Part shown: positions 26,318 to 35,748 of the stretch, piece by piece
How the letters are laid out: each line of letters opens with the position of its first letter
How positions within the stretch are numbered: position 1 is the stretch's first letter
Assembly: GCA_022041995.1 (NCBI GenBank)
Contig: CP074382.1
Span: forward strand, 496,001-560,000
DNA length: 64,000 nucleotides
Direction: 5' to 3'
Origin: Cupriavidus necator
Lineage (GTDB): Bacteria; Pseudomonadota; Gammaproteobacteria; Burkholderiales; Burkholderiaceae
The notes under the pieces: model-generated
Database searches by the model: none
Seen by the model: only the letters and a program-made list of their open reading frames with translations
Told to the model about the DNA's origin: nothing
Program-made: the position numbers and the translations under genes

Positions 26318-26380
26318 CTGCCCCAGCGCTTCCACTTAAAAACTCCGGATCCCTGTCCGAACAAACGGTGCCACCTCTCT

Positions 26381-26792
26381 CCACTGCGTTGAAGACTTTC
26401 TCCCAACTGGTGCGGAAGCTTTGTGCCGTCTCCTTCCACGACAGCTTGCGTGCCCACTGCGCCAGGAAGATCATGTAAGCGCGGGTAAGCGTGTGCTTGC
26501 CATTGGCCCACGGCAGGGCTTCGACCTTCACGCCACAGTCACGACAGTCGACGCGCCGCATGGTATAGAGCAGGAATACTGCAAAACCCCAGACGGGAAT
26601 AAACTCGAAGCGGCGCTCCGTGAGTGAGTCGTAACCCCGCGCAGGCTGGTTGCAGCATGAGCAGACCGGCTTCGAACCCTTGCGCGGCCGAACGTCGATC
26701 TCGATGGACTGGGTTGCCTCGCACAGCCGCGCACCTTCATAGACAAAGCCGGGAAAATGATGACAAGCGTTAAGCAGACGAGTCAGCAACAT
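26381..26792 (-). pseudogene. ISL3-family transposase, N-terminal part
   Basis: N-terminal zinc-finger region of an ISL3 transposase (CSCCNQPARGYDSLTERRFEFIPVWG, then RRVDCRDCGVKVE) to FRTSWEKVFNAVE, where the IS3 element starts. The catalytic DDE part is missing. The same gene is represented by its two halves at 57.5-60.1 kb. The first Met at 26792 overlaps the start codon of the passenger gene on the other strand; a start 39 bases further upstream (MAALPLP) is also possible. Confidence 0.85.
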
Positions 26793-27222
26793 GGTTAGCA
26801 AGCTCAAAACCGGCAAGGGCAAAGCTGCCATTGTCACCGAACAGCAAACGCTCACCCAGTACATTTCAGACCTGCATAACTGGCCGGCTTCGTGGCGAGT
26901 CGATGACGAAGATATCTCGACTGGAGAGGAAATCGTAGCAATACTCACGCCTTTCCTTGAGCATCTCCCAACCTTGGGATACGCACGCAAGACATTGCTT
27001 CGGCACCGCGATCACATCTGGATGCTCGGTGGCGAAATGATCCGACGACGCCATGAAGATCCCGATCTCCTTACCCTCCCTGTGGCAACCCTCCTGGACA
27101 AGCTCATCGAGGAAGACGGCGGCCCTCTCATCTGGCCAGTTATCTCCGAGTCCGCACAAAATTCCTTTGATGCAACCTGTCGCAAGCTCTATCAGTACCT
27201 GAATCGGGCTTCACTCGGCTAG
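26791..27222 (+). CDS. ISL3 passenger protein of unknown function
   Basis: 143-aa protein, divergent from the ISL3 transposase; the two presumed start codons share one CATG. Soluble, mixed charge, no signal peptide or membrane segment, no motif I recognise (MVSKLKTGKGKAAIVTEQQ at the start; LPTLGYARKTLLRHRDHIWMLGGEMIRRR in the middle). The same gene occurs in the ISL3 copy at 60.1 kb, where one base is missing, so it is part of the element. It may assist or regulate transposition; this is inference from position only. Confidence 0.75.
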   Translation: MVSKLKTGKGKAAIVTEQQTLTQYISDLHNWPASWRVDDEDISTGEEIVAILTPFLEHLPTLGYARKTLLRHRDHIWMLGGEMIRRRHEDPDLLTLPVATLLDKLIEEDGGPLIWPVISESAQNSFDATCRKLYQYLNRASLG

Positions 27223-27657
27223 CCGCACATCCGCTTTCACCCACAGATTCCGCCGACGAGCCTTTTTTATTAGATCGCCCGCCCGCGCCAGGATGTCGCG
27301 CTCAAGTTGCAGCTGGCGTACCTGCTGTTCGAGCTGTGCGATTCTTTCCAACTGCGCCGCATGCTCGTCTTCAGGCGAGACCAATTTACGTTTGCGCATA
27401 GATCGATATGCCTCGTCTCCGAGCAGTTGATCTTTCCACTTGTACAGCATCGGTCGGCTTACTCCAACCTTTTTTGCTACGTCCTGCGCGGTGCCCTGGC
27501 GGGCGCAAAGGTCAGTGACTGCCTGACGTTTCTGGTCGGGCGCAAACGGTCCACTGGTGTTTGTGCTCGTGACCATGCGGCGCGAACCGGGGCGCAGCTC
27601 TTCAATCCAGCAGCCAAGTAAAGTGGACCCCTCTGTCAAGACAGCTTTCAACCGAAT

Positions 27658-28641
27658 TTAAGCTGCATCTATTTCTTCACACGCAGCAGAACAGCGCTGC
27701 CCTGGTTGTGCGCGGGGAGAATCCCCTGCGCAGCGTAGCGGAGCAGGGGATTCTCCCCGCGCACCGCCGAACTTATCGACAATCATTGCCCCGCCGCCCT
27801 CGCCACTGGCATAGACGGCATCCGGCGTTTTGTAGCCCAGCGACTGGTGGGGCCGTTCCTCGTTGTAGAACGAGAAGTACTGCGCCAGCCCGATCATCAG
27901 CTCCGCCATGTTGGCGTACCCCTTCAGGTACACGTCCTCGTGCTTCACGTTGCGCCATAGCCGTTCGACGAAGATGTTGTCCAGCGCCCGGCCGCGACCG
28001 TCCATGCTGATGGCGATGCCCTCGCGCTTGAGCGCGCCCGTGAAGACATGGCTCGTGAACTGGGAGCCCTGGTCGCTGTTGAACACCTCCGGCCTTCCGT
28101 GCTCGCGCAGCGCATCCTCCAGGCAGTCCACGCAGAACGACGCGTCCATGCTGTTGCTCAGGCGCCAGGACAGCACCTTGCGGCTGTACCAGTCGATGAT
28201 CGCCACCAAGTAGGCAAAACCGCGCGCCAGCCGGATGTAGGTCACATCGATCGACCACACCTGGTTCGGCCGCGTCACTCTCACGCCGCGCAGCAGGTAC
28301 GGATAGACCTTGTGCTTCGAATGCTTGACGCTCGTCGCCGGCCCCGGCGCCATGCCCGCCAACCCCATCTCGCGCATCAGGCGCTGCACGCGCTTGCGGC
28401 TCACCACGCAGCCCTGGCCACGCAGGAACACCGCCATGCGCCGGCTGCCGTAGAACGGCCGGTTCGTATATTCCTCGTCGATCAACCGGCACAGCCGCAG
28501 ATCCTCGTCGCGCTCTTCCCGCGTCGTCTTGCCCTGCCTCCGATACACCGTTGCGCGCGACACTTCCGCCAGGTCGCACTGCCGGCTCAAAGGCAGTTCC
28601 TCCGCACCATCGATCCACCCCATTCGGGCTTCCCGGCTCAC
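27658..28641 (-). CDS. IS3-family transposase OrfB with extended C-terminus
   Basis: 327 aa. HTH_21 region (RPFYGSRRMAVFLRGQGCVVSRKRVQRLMREMGLAGM). Catalytic blocks QVWSIDVTYIRL (D), NSDQGSQFTSHVF (D), RGRALDNIFVERLWRNVKHEDVYLK (E). Normal family end YNEERPHQSLGYKTPDAVYA is followed by about 45 extra residues encoded by a segment with a 20-bp inverted repeat. GTG start overlaps the orfA stop; upstream an A8 run in orfA is a likely -1 frameshift site for OrfAB. Confidence 0.88.
   Translation of the reverse strand: MSREARMGWIDGAEELPLSRQCDLAEVSRATVYRRQGKTTREERDEDLRLCRLIDEEYTNRPFYGSRRMAVFLRGQGCVVSRKRVQRLMREMGLAGMAPGPATSVKHSKHKVYPYLLRGVRVTRPNQVWSIDVTYIRLARGFAYLVAIIDWYSRKVLSWRLSNSMDASFCVDCLEDALREHGRPEVFNSDQGSQFTSHVFTGALKREGIAISMDGRGRALDNIFVERLWRNVKHEDVYLKGYANMAELMIGLAQYFSFYNEERPHQSLGYKTPDAVYASGEGGGAMIVDKFGGARGESPAPLRCAGDSPRAQPGQRCSAACEEIDAA
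27710..27762. repeat. 20-bp perfect inverted repeat within the OrfB C-terminus
   Basis: GCGCGGGGAGAATCCCCTGC (27710-27729) and its exact complement (27743-27762) with a 13-base spacer. Lies near the 3' end of orfB, where it encodes an unusual extension; it could act as a stop for incoming transcription. Confidence 0.75.
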
Positions 28642-28928
28642 TCCCCCAACTTTTTTTTAAGCCAGTCCACTTCCATCTTCAGCCGCCCGATCTCGCCGTA
28701 CAGGCGATCCTCGCCGCTCTTGTCCTCGGCCGGCTTCGGGCCACGCTTGGTTTCGAACAGGGCGCCGGCCCGCTCAAGAATCTCTTTCTTCCATTGCCCG
28801 ACCAACACCGGATGCACGCCGTATGTCTGCGCAATCTCGCTGATCGTCTTCACCCCGCGCACCGCCTCCAGACCAACCTTGGCCTTGAATTCCGCCGTGT
28901 GTACCTTGCGCTTCTTGCCTTCACTCAT
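28638..28928 (-). CDS. IS3-family transposase OrfA
   Basis: 96 aa. HTH region (FKAKVGLEAVRGVKTISEIAQTYGVHPVLVGQWKKEIL) and coiled coil (RLYGEIGRLKMEVDWLKKKLGE). The final Lys codons form an A8 tract (8 A then G), the kind of slippery site IS3 elements use to make OrfAB. Stop overlaps the orfB start. Confidence 0.9.
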   Translation of the reverse strand: MSEGKKRKVHTAEFKAKVGLEAVRGVKTISEIAQTYGVHPVLVGQWKKEILERAGALFETKRGPKPAEDKSGEDRLYGEIGRLKMEVDWLKKKLGE

Positions 28929-29280
28929 TCGCCATCACCCCTTCAAGGACGACAGCTTAATCTACCGCCTGATCACTGTCTCAAATCGTGGGTCCACTTT
29001 AAAGCACTTCGCTACTCGGATACCCGAGGGCCCTGCGGGTGTTAGCCAGAGAGCAGCCATGACCGAAGTAGTAATCCACCGCCGCGCGCTTTTGCTCCAG
29101 CGTATATCTCGGCTTGGGATGGCGGCGCTTGGGCAAGTCGCCCAACGCCTGGTAGATGTGGACCCACCGCTTCAGGTTCTTACCCGACGGATAACCCAAC
29201 TCGCGAACGACCGTTGCCGTCTTCCCGCCGTACTTAAAATATAACTTGACCGCCCTGATGCGATCCTCGTACGAATACAT

Positions 29281-30438
29281 GAACTACCTCCAAGTAGTCC
29301 AAGTTTTCGTCCGCGCCCCCTTCTAGCAAAGCTGAAATGTCCGCCTGAGGCGCCTGTTCGTGGTATTCAGCCTGCCCGGTTGAATACATAAAAGGACGCC
29401 CGGCGATGCCCAGTCGGCTATGACGTGAGTGCCGACGACGGCTGGCTTATCATGTGGCCTTCGCATCCACGACCACAGCTATGCAAGACCTGCCGACCGA
29501 AGACTTCCAATGCCAACCGCTGGTGCGGATCGGCTAGGCCGATTCCTATCTGCCTGGCACCTCAACATGGCGCGCCTGGTCCGTCCGCTGGGTGCACCGC
29601 GGACAGGACATCCTGTATGGCCCAACGCCGGTGACTGGAGCTGCCCGGCCATGACCCGTGGCGGAAAACCCGCTGCCCACGGACTTGCGGCATACAGCGC
29701 CTGGATTATCCACTGGAAGCTATGCACCCCACCCTGCAAGCATACGAGCCTGGTTTCGATGTCATGTACGCATCCTTCCGGATGATTCGATCTTTTCGTC
29801 AATCAAGGCCAAAGCTCGGTCAGGGATGCGGAGAAAAGCGCTGACGAGTCTTCTAGCGCGTTCGGCGCTCGCTGGCCGAACGTGCCAACATACACGATTA
29901 GTTGCGACAAGCGGATGACCTCAGTTTCTTGCTGGGTGTAAGCGGCAGCAAATAAGAATATCCATTACTGACGCCTCGTCCTATACGTTCACGGCGATGC
30001 ATATCCTGATTACAGGCGCTGCTGCCTCCGCCACTCAACATTGGCCCAAGCGGTTGGCACTGCCACCGGCGCCTTTGGCTATCCATGGAGTGGGAAAAAA
30101 ACCCAAATGTTGGATAGGCGTCCAACTCCTGGAGCCACAGATAAAAAGGGGACGTTGCGACATTTATAGCGTGTTTGGTCTTCTCTACTGTTTACAAATG
30201 TAAAATTCCTAATCCTCACCAACAGGTGCAGTGCCTAGTTTCCTGAGCCTGCATTCAGATTCCTGGGCAGCCGCCGGCCCAGCGACACTCCGACAACACG
30301 AGGAATGATGAGGGAAGTCTAAGCAACGTGGTATGTGTGAGGCAAGGCAGACTGAGTGCCCCACTTGCCTGTGGTTGATCAGGATCAAAATCTGGCGCTA
30401 ACTGGTAAGGTCGATTGAAGACGCAACCACCTGCGAAG
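29281..30438. other. Upstream end of the IS3-family host element, then decayed DNA
   Basis: 29281 to about 29322 is probably the terminus of the interrupted IS3-family element (GGGGGCGCGGACGAAAACTT on the minus strand). The remaining about 1.1 kb has only short broken frames. A plus-strand run around 29480-29640 looks coding but carries stops and matches nothing I recognise. Confidence 0.4.
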
Positions 30439-30767
30439 TGAACCGCCCCGGGAATCGTGGAGGCTGGTTGGTTTAAGTTAGTAGCGGTTCAGCGGCAGGC
30501 ATTTGAAGCTGCCGATAGTAGTTTGCCTCAGCTTCGGCGGGCGGGTATAGCCGAGGTGTTCCATCAGGCGGTGGTGATTGAAACAGGCCACCCATTCCAG
30601 GGTGGCCAGCTCAACGGATTCGCGCGTCTTCCAAGCCGTACGACGATGGATCTCTTCAGCCTTGTACAGGCCGTTGATCGTCTCGGCCAATGCATCGTCA
30701 TAGCTGTCGCCCCGGCTACCAACCGACGGCTCGATGGCCGCCTCGGCCAGACGCTCGCTATAGGGAT
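30439..30767 (-). pseudogene. IS3-family OrfB, C-terminal remnant
   Basis: Close relative of the element at 1-1210: YSERLAEAAIEPSVGSRGDS, YDDALAETINGLYKAEEIHRR (catalytic E), LEWVACFNHHRLMEHLGY. The upstream part is missing from 30767. One frameshift near the end changes the last residues. The terminus TGAACCGCCCCGGGAATCG starts at 30439. Confidence 0.85.
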
Positions 30768-30985
30768 GATGCTTGGGTAGCGAGACTACACCAGGATGTC
30801 GCGGCCTGATGCTACGCGTCGCAGGATTGACAGCGCCTCCATTTCGCCATAGCGAGCCCGGACCGCGCGCCTCTGGGTGGCAGAGCAGCCGGCATTCCGC
30901 TCCTGCTGACTCCACGTAACCCGCAATAACCTGGCCTCACCTCATCCCTTAAACTTGGTGCTTCCGGCAACAACAGACGAGAACC
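30768..30985. other. Short non-coding stretch before the cold-shock remnant
   Basis: No gene seen. Joins the broken IS3 end to the 5' region of the cold-shock/DUF1294 gene. Confidence 0.4.
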
Positions 30986-31365
30986 ATGAAAAAAGCGGGG
31001 CGGGTCAAGACATGGCATGCAGACAAGGGCTTTGGGTTTATCGAGGTCCAGGCGGACATGAAAGATGTCTTCTTCCACGTCACGGCGCTACAAACACGCA
31101 CCGCCTGGCGATCGCGTGAGCTTCGAATTCGGCAAAGGGAAGGACGGCTGGGTTCAGGCGCTGAACGTCACTATAGTCGGCGCACCGAAGTCCGGGACGG
31201 ACACAAGTCTTTTGCCGGTACTCGCCGGACTGGTGGCCTTGAGACTCATAGTCGGTGGCGCCTTTGCTGGTTACTTCCCTCGACAGGCCGGCATTGTCAG
31301 CTTCATGGTCAGCGTCTTCACGTTCTTCGCTTATGCCGACGACAAGAGGCGAGCCAGCCGAAACG
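30986..31365 (+). pseudogene. Cold-shock domain / DUF1294 membrane protein, broken
   Basis: N-terminal cold-shock domain: GRVKTWHADKGFGFIEVQAD and DVFFHVTAL contain the RNP1-like (KGFGFI) and RNP2-like (VFFHV) motifs. A one-base change near 31095 shifts the frame; the next frame continues PPGDRVSFEFGKGKDGWVQALNV and a membrane part (LLPVLAGLVALRLIVGGAFAGYF, IVSFMVSVFTFFAYADDKRRA). Similarity stops near 31365, before the second half of DUF1294. Bacterial CSD-DUF1294 fusions are of unknown function. Clearly not functional here. Confidence 0.75.
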
Positions 31366-31727
31366 CCTGTGTTCAACCTTTTGAACCTCTCGTATCGCAA
31401 AAAGTCTTGACTTTGCTTCTTAAATGACCACAGCACGAATTTTGGGATCGCTTCAAGCGGAGTCTGCTGGAAAGCGGAAGCTCGGCAAACGACATGCCAT
31501 TCAGACCCGAGATCAGAGTACGGCCATCAAGTAGCAGGTGATCCAGAGAAAGGCTGTCCGGCTCCATGAACTGCAATATGGTGCTTACACTGCCACGCAA
31601 AGTTGCCGCTCTTCCGCGTGTCGAAGATAGACCTTCAACGCGACAGCATCGAAAGGCACACGGTCCTGCTTTTGGGATAGCGCCATGACACTGGACTCCT
31701 GCCTGAGCTGGTGTAGTGCGACGAGGG
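31366..31727. other. No gene recognised before IS701 copy 1
   Basis: Short open frames only. A minus-strand run MALSQKQDRVPFDAVALKVY around 31590-31690 looks protein-like but is too short to assign. Confidence 0.4.
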
Positions 31728-31731
31728 CTAG

Positions 31732-33202
31732 TCTTACTGTGTCACAAGAGAAGTCGTTTGTTTGGCCTCCGACAGCACGGACACATGGCGAGTCTACCAA
31801 TCAAGAGAATGCTGAGTTGGTGGCGGATCGTGGTGATTGAATCAGCCACGTGTCGCTGGGCGCGCTGGGCTGCCCCGCGGGATGTAATCTGCGGAAAGCG
31901 CAGGCGTTTGGCGTGCAATGAAGTTTTTTTTGGCGCCGACTAAATCGCCGGTGGTAATATGTTCAGAGACCAGGAATCCATAGGCGGCTATGCTCAGCGC
32001 GGCATGGTGGTGAAAGCCCCGCCACCCTCGGCCTTCGTAATGGCCGAGACCCAACTCCTGCTTCAAGTCCTGGTAGTCGCGCTCGATGCGCCAACGCATG
32101 TGCGCCTGGGCGACCAATTCATCCAGCGCAATATCGGCCGGGAGGGTGGATAGGAAGTACTTCAATGGGTCAGTGTCCCCAGTGGGCCACTCGATTAGCA
32201 GCCACTGCTCGGGGCGCAGACGCGCCTTGCCACTATTACCGCCTGCGTGACGCACACGTACGGCGGCAAAGCGCCCACTGAGCGTTTCGTTTGAGCCTTC
32301 GCGCCAGCTAATCGTCTGGAATGCGGTAGGCGGCAGGGAATGCGCCAGTTCCTTGACGCTTATCGGCTGTCGATTGCGAGTGCGCCGCGGCATCACCGGC
32401 GGGCGGCCGATGCCGCTATATGGCTTCGGCGGCAACGGCTCCACCCCCGGTGGCCAGACCACGACCGCCGACGTGATACCCACCACATACCGCATGCCCA
32501 GATCACTCAGACGCTGGCGAAATGCGTTGTCCACCCCGTAGCCGGCATCCGCCAACACGCAATACTTTGGCGCGCCGGCGGCCAACAGCGATTCGAGCTG
32601 TTGCAGAGCAATCTCGGTCTTCGTTGTGAACCTCACCTCGTCGGGAATTCCAGCCTTCTCACGCCGCTCAGTATCTTCCGCCCATTCCCGCGGTAGATAG
32701 AGCTGGTAGGCTACAGGCACACTCGCCTGCTCACAGGCCAGAGACACACTGACCGCAACTTGGCAGTTGTCCTGCTTACCCAGCACCCCACAATACTGAC
32801 GCGCGACCCCAACCGAATGTTTGCCCTTCTTTGGGAAGCCTGTGTCGTCAATGATCCAGAAGCCACCGGTCGAGAGATCCATCTTGGGCACTACCCACTG
32901 ACTGACCCGGCGCAGCATCTCCTCATCGGACCAGTCGGCCTTGGCGACAAAGTGGTGCAGTGCCTGGTGCCGGGCGCTAGCGTGCAGCGGATCGACTCCA
33001 GCTGCCATCGGCTCCACACTCTTACGCGATAGCGGCAGCATCAGACCTGTGCAGTAGCCCTTGAGCCCAGCATGGCGGTCCGCATGCCCCAGTCCCGCCG
33101 CTAAATGTTCCATGTATTGCTCAAATCGCTCGCTCGCGCTCATCGCTCTTCATGAACTGTGCCAAGAAGTTTATAGTATGGCACATTTATGACACAGTAA
33201 GA
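31732..33202 (-). mobile_element. IS701-family element, copy 1
   Basis: 1,471 bp with inverted ends TCTTACTGTGTCA and flanking CTAG direct repeats (31728-31731, 33203-33206), the expected 4-bp target of this family. An inverted near-identical copy lies at 40860-42330. Confidence 0.93.
31842..33143 (-). CDS. IS701-family transposase, copy 1
   Basis: 433-aa DDE transposase. Blocks: GFWIIDDTGFPKKGKHSVGV (first D region), KYCVLADAGYGVDNAFRQRL (second D) and MRWRIERDYQDLKQELGLGHYEGRG (E). Full length. Differs from copy 2 at one visible residue (SEHITT versus SERITT). Confidence 0.93.
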   Translation of the reverse strand: MSASERFEQYMEHLAAGLGHADRHAGLKGYCTGLMLPLSRKSVEPMAAGVDPLHASARHQALHHFVAKADWSDEEMLRRVSQWVVPKMDLSTGGFWIIDDTGFPKKGKHSVGVARQYCGVLGKQDNCQVAVSVSLACEQASVPVAYQLYLPREWAEDTERREKAGIPDEVRFTTKTEIALQQLESLLAAGAPKYCVLADAGYGVDNAFRQRLSDLGMRYVVGITSAVVVWPPGVEPLPPKPYSGIGRPPVMPRRTRNRQPISVKELAHSLPPTAFQTISWREGSNETLSGRFAAVRVRHAGGNSGKARLRPEQWLLIEWPTGDTDPLKYFLSTLPADIALDELVAQAHMRWRIERDYQDLKQELGLGHYEGRGWRGFHHHAALSIAAYGFLVSEHITTGDLVGAKKNFIARQTPALSADYIPRGSPARPATRG

Positions 33203-33323
33203 CTAGGTCGTCGTCCCTTCAGAAGGCTGCGAAGGCAGTCTGAACAACGGGTTGAGGAAAGCGAGGGTGATTGAGAACTCGCAGAAGAAATATTGATCTA
33301 ATCCATTTCCTGGAAGTCGAGAA

Positions 33324-33350
33324 CCTGCCCAATGAGCAGGCCCTTTTTTC
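33324..33350 (+). terminator. Putative Rho-independent terminator
   Basis: CCTGC-CCAATGA-GCAGG stem followed by CCCTTTTTT. Short stem but a clear T-run. It ends transcription of whatever preceded the CDF gene before IS701 inserted, or shields the CDF gene from read-through. Confidence 0.5.
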
Positions 33351-33404
33351 GTAGCCGCCTGGACGGGATGATCTACATCCCGCCGCTTTGGCTATAGTCG
33401 CGCG

Positions 33405-34361
33405 ATGAAATCGGAATCCACGCAGATGCGTCCCGAACTACCCGAAAACGGCGCCGGGAGCCCGGCCGACGCCCCGGCGCGCCACCGCGCCGGCTGGCGC
33501 AGCACGCTGGTCAGCGTGGCCGTCAATATTGGCCTGACCGCTGTGCAGGCCGTCGCGGGCGTGATCTCGGGCTCGCAGGCGCTGATTGCCGACGCCGCAC
33601 ATTCGCTGTCCGACCTGCTTTCGGACTTTGTCGTGCTGGCCGCCGGATGGCAAAGCCGCAAGGACCCGGATGCCGATCACCAGTACGGCCACCTGCGCTT
33701 CGAGACCGCGGCGTCGCTGGCCCTGGGTGTACTGCTGCTGACGGTGGCGGCGGGTATGCTGTGGGCGGCGCTGGGGAAGCTGCAGCATCCGGCCGGGGCA
33801 CAGCTGGTTCAGCCGGTAGCACTTTGGGTAGCGCTGGTCGCGCTGGCCTCCAAGGAACTGCTGTTCCGCTACATGCTGGCGGTGGCGCGGCGGGTGCGTT
33901 CGAGCATGCTGGTGGCAAACGCCTGGCATGCGCGCTCGGATGCGGCGTCGTCGCTGGTGGTGGCGCTTGGCATCGGCGGCAACCTGCTTGGCTATCACAG
34001 CCTCGACCCGATCGCGGCGATCGTGGTGGGGCTAATGGTGGCGCGCATGGGGCTGCGCTTCGGCTGGGACGCACTCAATGACCTGATGGACCGTGCCGCC
34101 GACGAAGAAACGGTCGAAGCGATCCTCCGTACCATGCTCGCCACGCCCGGCGTGCGGGGTCTGCACGACATGCGCACGCGCAAGATGGGTGACCAGGTGC
34201 TGGTTGATGTCCACCTTGAAATCGACGCCACGCTGACCGTAGCGCAAGGCCATGCGATCGCCGTCGATGCCCGGCGCCGCACGCTGGAGCACCATCACGT
34301 GCTCAACGTGATGACCCACGTCGACCCGGTATACGTCGCCGGCACCCCCGCGACAGAATAG
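33405..34361 (+). CDS. Cation diffusion facilitator (CDF) family metal exporter
   Basis: 318-aa inner-membrane protein that exchanges divalent metal ions (Zn, Co, Fe, Cd or Ni) for protons. Six hydrophobic segments begin at about residue 35 (LVSVAVNIGLTAVQAVAGVISG). Metal-site residues are in IADAAHSLSDLLSDF (TM2) and NAWHARSDAASSL (TM5). The cytoplasmic C-terminal domain has GLHDMRTRKMGDQVLVDVHLEIDATLTVAQGHAIA. Complete and without frameshift, between IS701 and an IS110 remnant. No strong Shine-Dalgarno. Metal specificity cannot be read from sequence alone. It is the only apparently intact metal-resistance gene in the window. Confidence 0.9.
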   Translation: MKSESTQMRPELPENGAGSPADAPARHRAGWRSTLVSVAVNIGLTAVQAVAGVISGSQALIADAAHSLSDLLSDFVVLAAGWQSRKDPDADHQYGHLRFETAASLALGVLLLTVAAGMLWAALGKLQHPAGAQLVQPVALWVALVALASKELLFRYMLAVARRVRSSMLVANAWHARSDAASSLVVALGIGGNLLGYHSLDPIAAIVVGLMVARMGLRFGWDALNDLMDRAADEETVEAILRTMLATPGVRGLHDMRTRKMGDQVLVDVHLEIDATLTVAQGHAIAVDARRRTLEHHHVLNVMTHVDPVYVAGTPATE

Positions 34362-34643
34362 ATTATATGAACGCCCCCGATGCGCCAGGTTTTCTTGTGT
34401 TCTGATTCGACAGGATAGGTTGCAGCTTTATATGCGGCCTTTCTGCAGCATACGCTGCGGGCCCCGATGAAATCCGCTGACTCGCTCCTAATTTGTCGCG
34501 CGAGCTGAACGCTCTAACTATTCTTCAGGTTTAGCGAATCCCGGTCCGACCTGTCTTGTCATCACACTCGATTGCCAACGCAACCTTTCGACGTCACCCT
34601 GTAATCTTCGCGGATACCCGCGGCACTATTTTCTATCTTTGAG
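34362..34643. other. Intergenic
   Basis: No gene. The 3' end region of an IS110-type element begins before 34644. Confidence 0.4.
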
Positions 34644-35130
34644 TCAAGTCGGTCGTGTGCTCACGTGATCCTGCTTGTATGGCCTGTCATGCGCGAGGAC
34701 GGCCCAGATAGTTCGAGCCATCTTGTTGGCAAGTGCTACGGTGACCACGTTCGCAGGTCGTCGTTTCTGCATTTGCTCCGCCCACGTTCCGGCATGCTTC
34801 GCGTGGAAGAGCACGCTGCGCGCGCCATGGATCAGGAGCGTGCGCACATACGTGTCGCCGCGCCGGCTAATTCCCAGTAGCTGGACCTTCCCGCCGGTAC
34901 CAGTCTGCTTGGGTACGAGACCGAGCCAGGCGGCAAACTCGCGCCCGGACTTGAACGCCTTCGCGTGACCCATGCTCGCAACAGTGGCCGTCGCTGTTAG
35001 CAAGCCAACGCCCGGAATCGCGGCAATTGCCTTGCATGCCTTGTCTTCTTTCATCCACGTTTGCAAATGCCGCTCAATCTCGGCGATTTGCTTGTCAAGG
35101 CGCTCAAGGTCATTCCATTGCTCGCGTAAC
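34644..35130 (-). pseudogene. IS110-family transposase, C-terminal half
   Basis: C-terminal transposase-20 domain only: KAIAAIPGVGLLTATATVASMGHAKAF, LGLVPKQTGTGGKVQLLGISRRGDTYVRTLL, RRPANVVTVALANKMARTIWAVL. The DEDD half is missing because ISL3 sequence begins at about 35127. A type distinct from the 449-aa and 341-aa IS110 proteins elsewhere in the window. Confidence 0.85.
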
Positions 35131-35738
35131 GCTCGGATATGTGGAAGCCCTACCTTGAGATGATAGCGCTGCATTGCCCCAATGCGCTGAACATCCTGGA
35201 CCGCTTCCACATCGTTGCGAAGATGAATAAGGCTATCGATGAGGTTCGCGCTGAAGAGTCCCGCCGCATGGTCCGCGACGGATACGAGCCGGTGCTCAAG
35301 AAGTCCCGCTGGTGCCTGCTCAAACGTCCGGAAAACCTGACCGACAAACAGCGACTGCGCATGCGTGACTTGTTGCAGTACAACCTGCGCACCGTACGCG
35401 CCTGGCTGCTCAAAGAGGAATTCCAGCAGCTCTGGAATTACATCTCACCGGACTGGGCCGGAAAATTCCTCGACCAGTGGTGTACGCAGGTGATGCGCTC
35501 GCGCATCGAGCCGATGAAGAAGTTCGCCCGCACCGTGCGTGCCCACCGTGAGCTGATCCTCAACTACTTCCGTGCCCGCAAGCAGTTCTCCAGCGGCGTC
35601 GTCGAGGGCCTGAACAACAAGGCCAAAGTCACCATGAGAAAATCGTACGGATTCCGAACCTTCAGGGCGACGGAAATCGCGCTATATCATGCACTTGGCA
35701 ATCTTCCTGAGCCTTCGTCAACCCACACTTTTTCCTGA
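35127..35738 (+). pseudogene. ISL3-family transposase, C-terminal part
   Basis: Begins in SDMWKPYLEMIALHCPNALNILDRFHIVAKMNKAIDEVR (catalytic D region), uninterrupted through YEPVLKKSRWCLLKRPENLT and VVEGLNNKAKVTMRKSYGFR (catalytic E), and ends normally. The N-terminal half is absent. It supplies the empty-site sequence that defines the IS256 duplication at 57938. Confidence 0.88.
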
Positions 35739-35748
35739 CGAACCTAAT
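35127..35748 (+). mobile_element. ISL3 fragment, 3' half
   Basis: Right-hand half of the ISL3 element known from 57489-60605, from inside the transposase gene to the terminus GTGGGTTGACGAAGG... (reverse complement), ending at 35748 with GACGAACC. It enters the IS256 transposase gene at 35749, so ISL3 inserted into IS256 here. Confidence 0.85.

Larger units (their letters stand above)
25090..26380 (+). mobile_element. IS3-family element, complete
   Basis: Imperfect terminal inverted repeats of about 26 bp: AGAGAGGTGGCGCCG...TTCGGACAG at the left (from 25090) and, inverted, AGAGAGGTGGCACCG...TTCGGACAG at the right (to 26380). It contains orfA and orfB with an ATGA junction. The right end lies inside an ISL3 transposase gene: the intact ISL3 copy near 59730 shows the uninterrupted sequence. 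The left neighbour is not the missing ISL3 part, so a deletion accompanied or followed the insertion. Confidence 0.88.
26381..27262. mobile_element. ISL3-family element, right part
   Basis: One end of an ISL3 element: N-terminal part of the transposase gene (minus strand) and a divergent passenger gene. It ends at 27262 in GGCTCGTCGGCGGAATCTG (reverse complement), the same terminus as the copy at 60605. The other half was lost next to the IS3 element. It entered an IS3-family orfA at the T-run beginning 27263. Confidence 0.85.
27619..29001 (-). mobile_element. IS3-family element nested in an IS3-family orfA
   Basis: 1,383 bp with related ends TAAAGTGGACCC...AGACAG (27619 onward and, inverted, up to 29001) and a 3-bp direct repeat AAG (27616-27618, 29002-29004), the usual IS3 duplication size. 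Contains orfA and orfB in the minus direction. Confidence 0.9.
27263..29280 (-). pseudogene. IS3-family OrfA interrupted by another IS3 element and cut by ISL3
   Basis: The two coding parts are 29280-29002 and 27618-27263. Joined at the 3-bp duplication AAG they read without a break: RRALGYPSSEVL, LGCWIEELRPGS, then RQAVTDLCARQGTAQDVAKKVGVSRPMLYKWKDQLLG and a coiled coil ending DILARAGDLIKK. This is a long OrfA with two helix-turn-helix regions. The start ATG at 29280 has GGAGG upstream. The 3' end was removed by ISL3 at 27263; no partner orfB remains. Confidence 0.85.

Noticed and set aside
33240..33350. Possible tRNA-like sequence before the CDF gene
   Set aside because: No cloverleaf could be drawn; only a small terminator-like hairpin with a T-run is supported.
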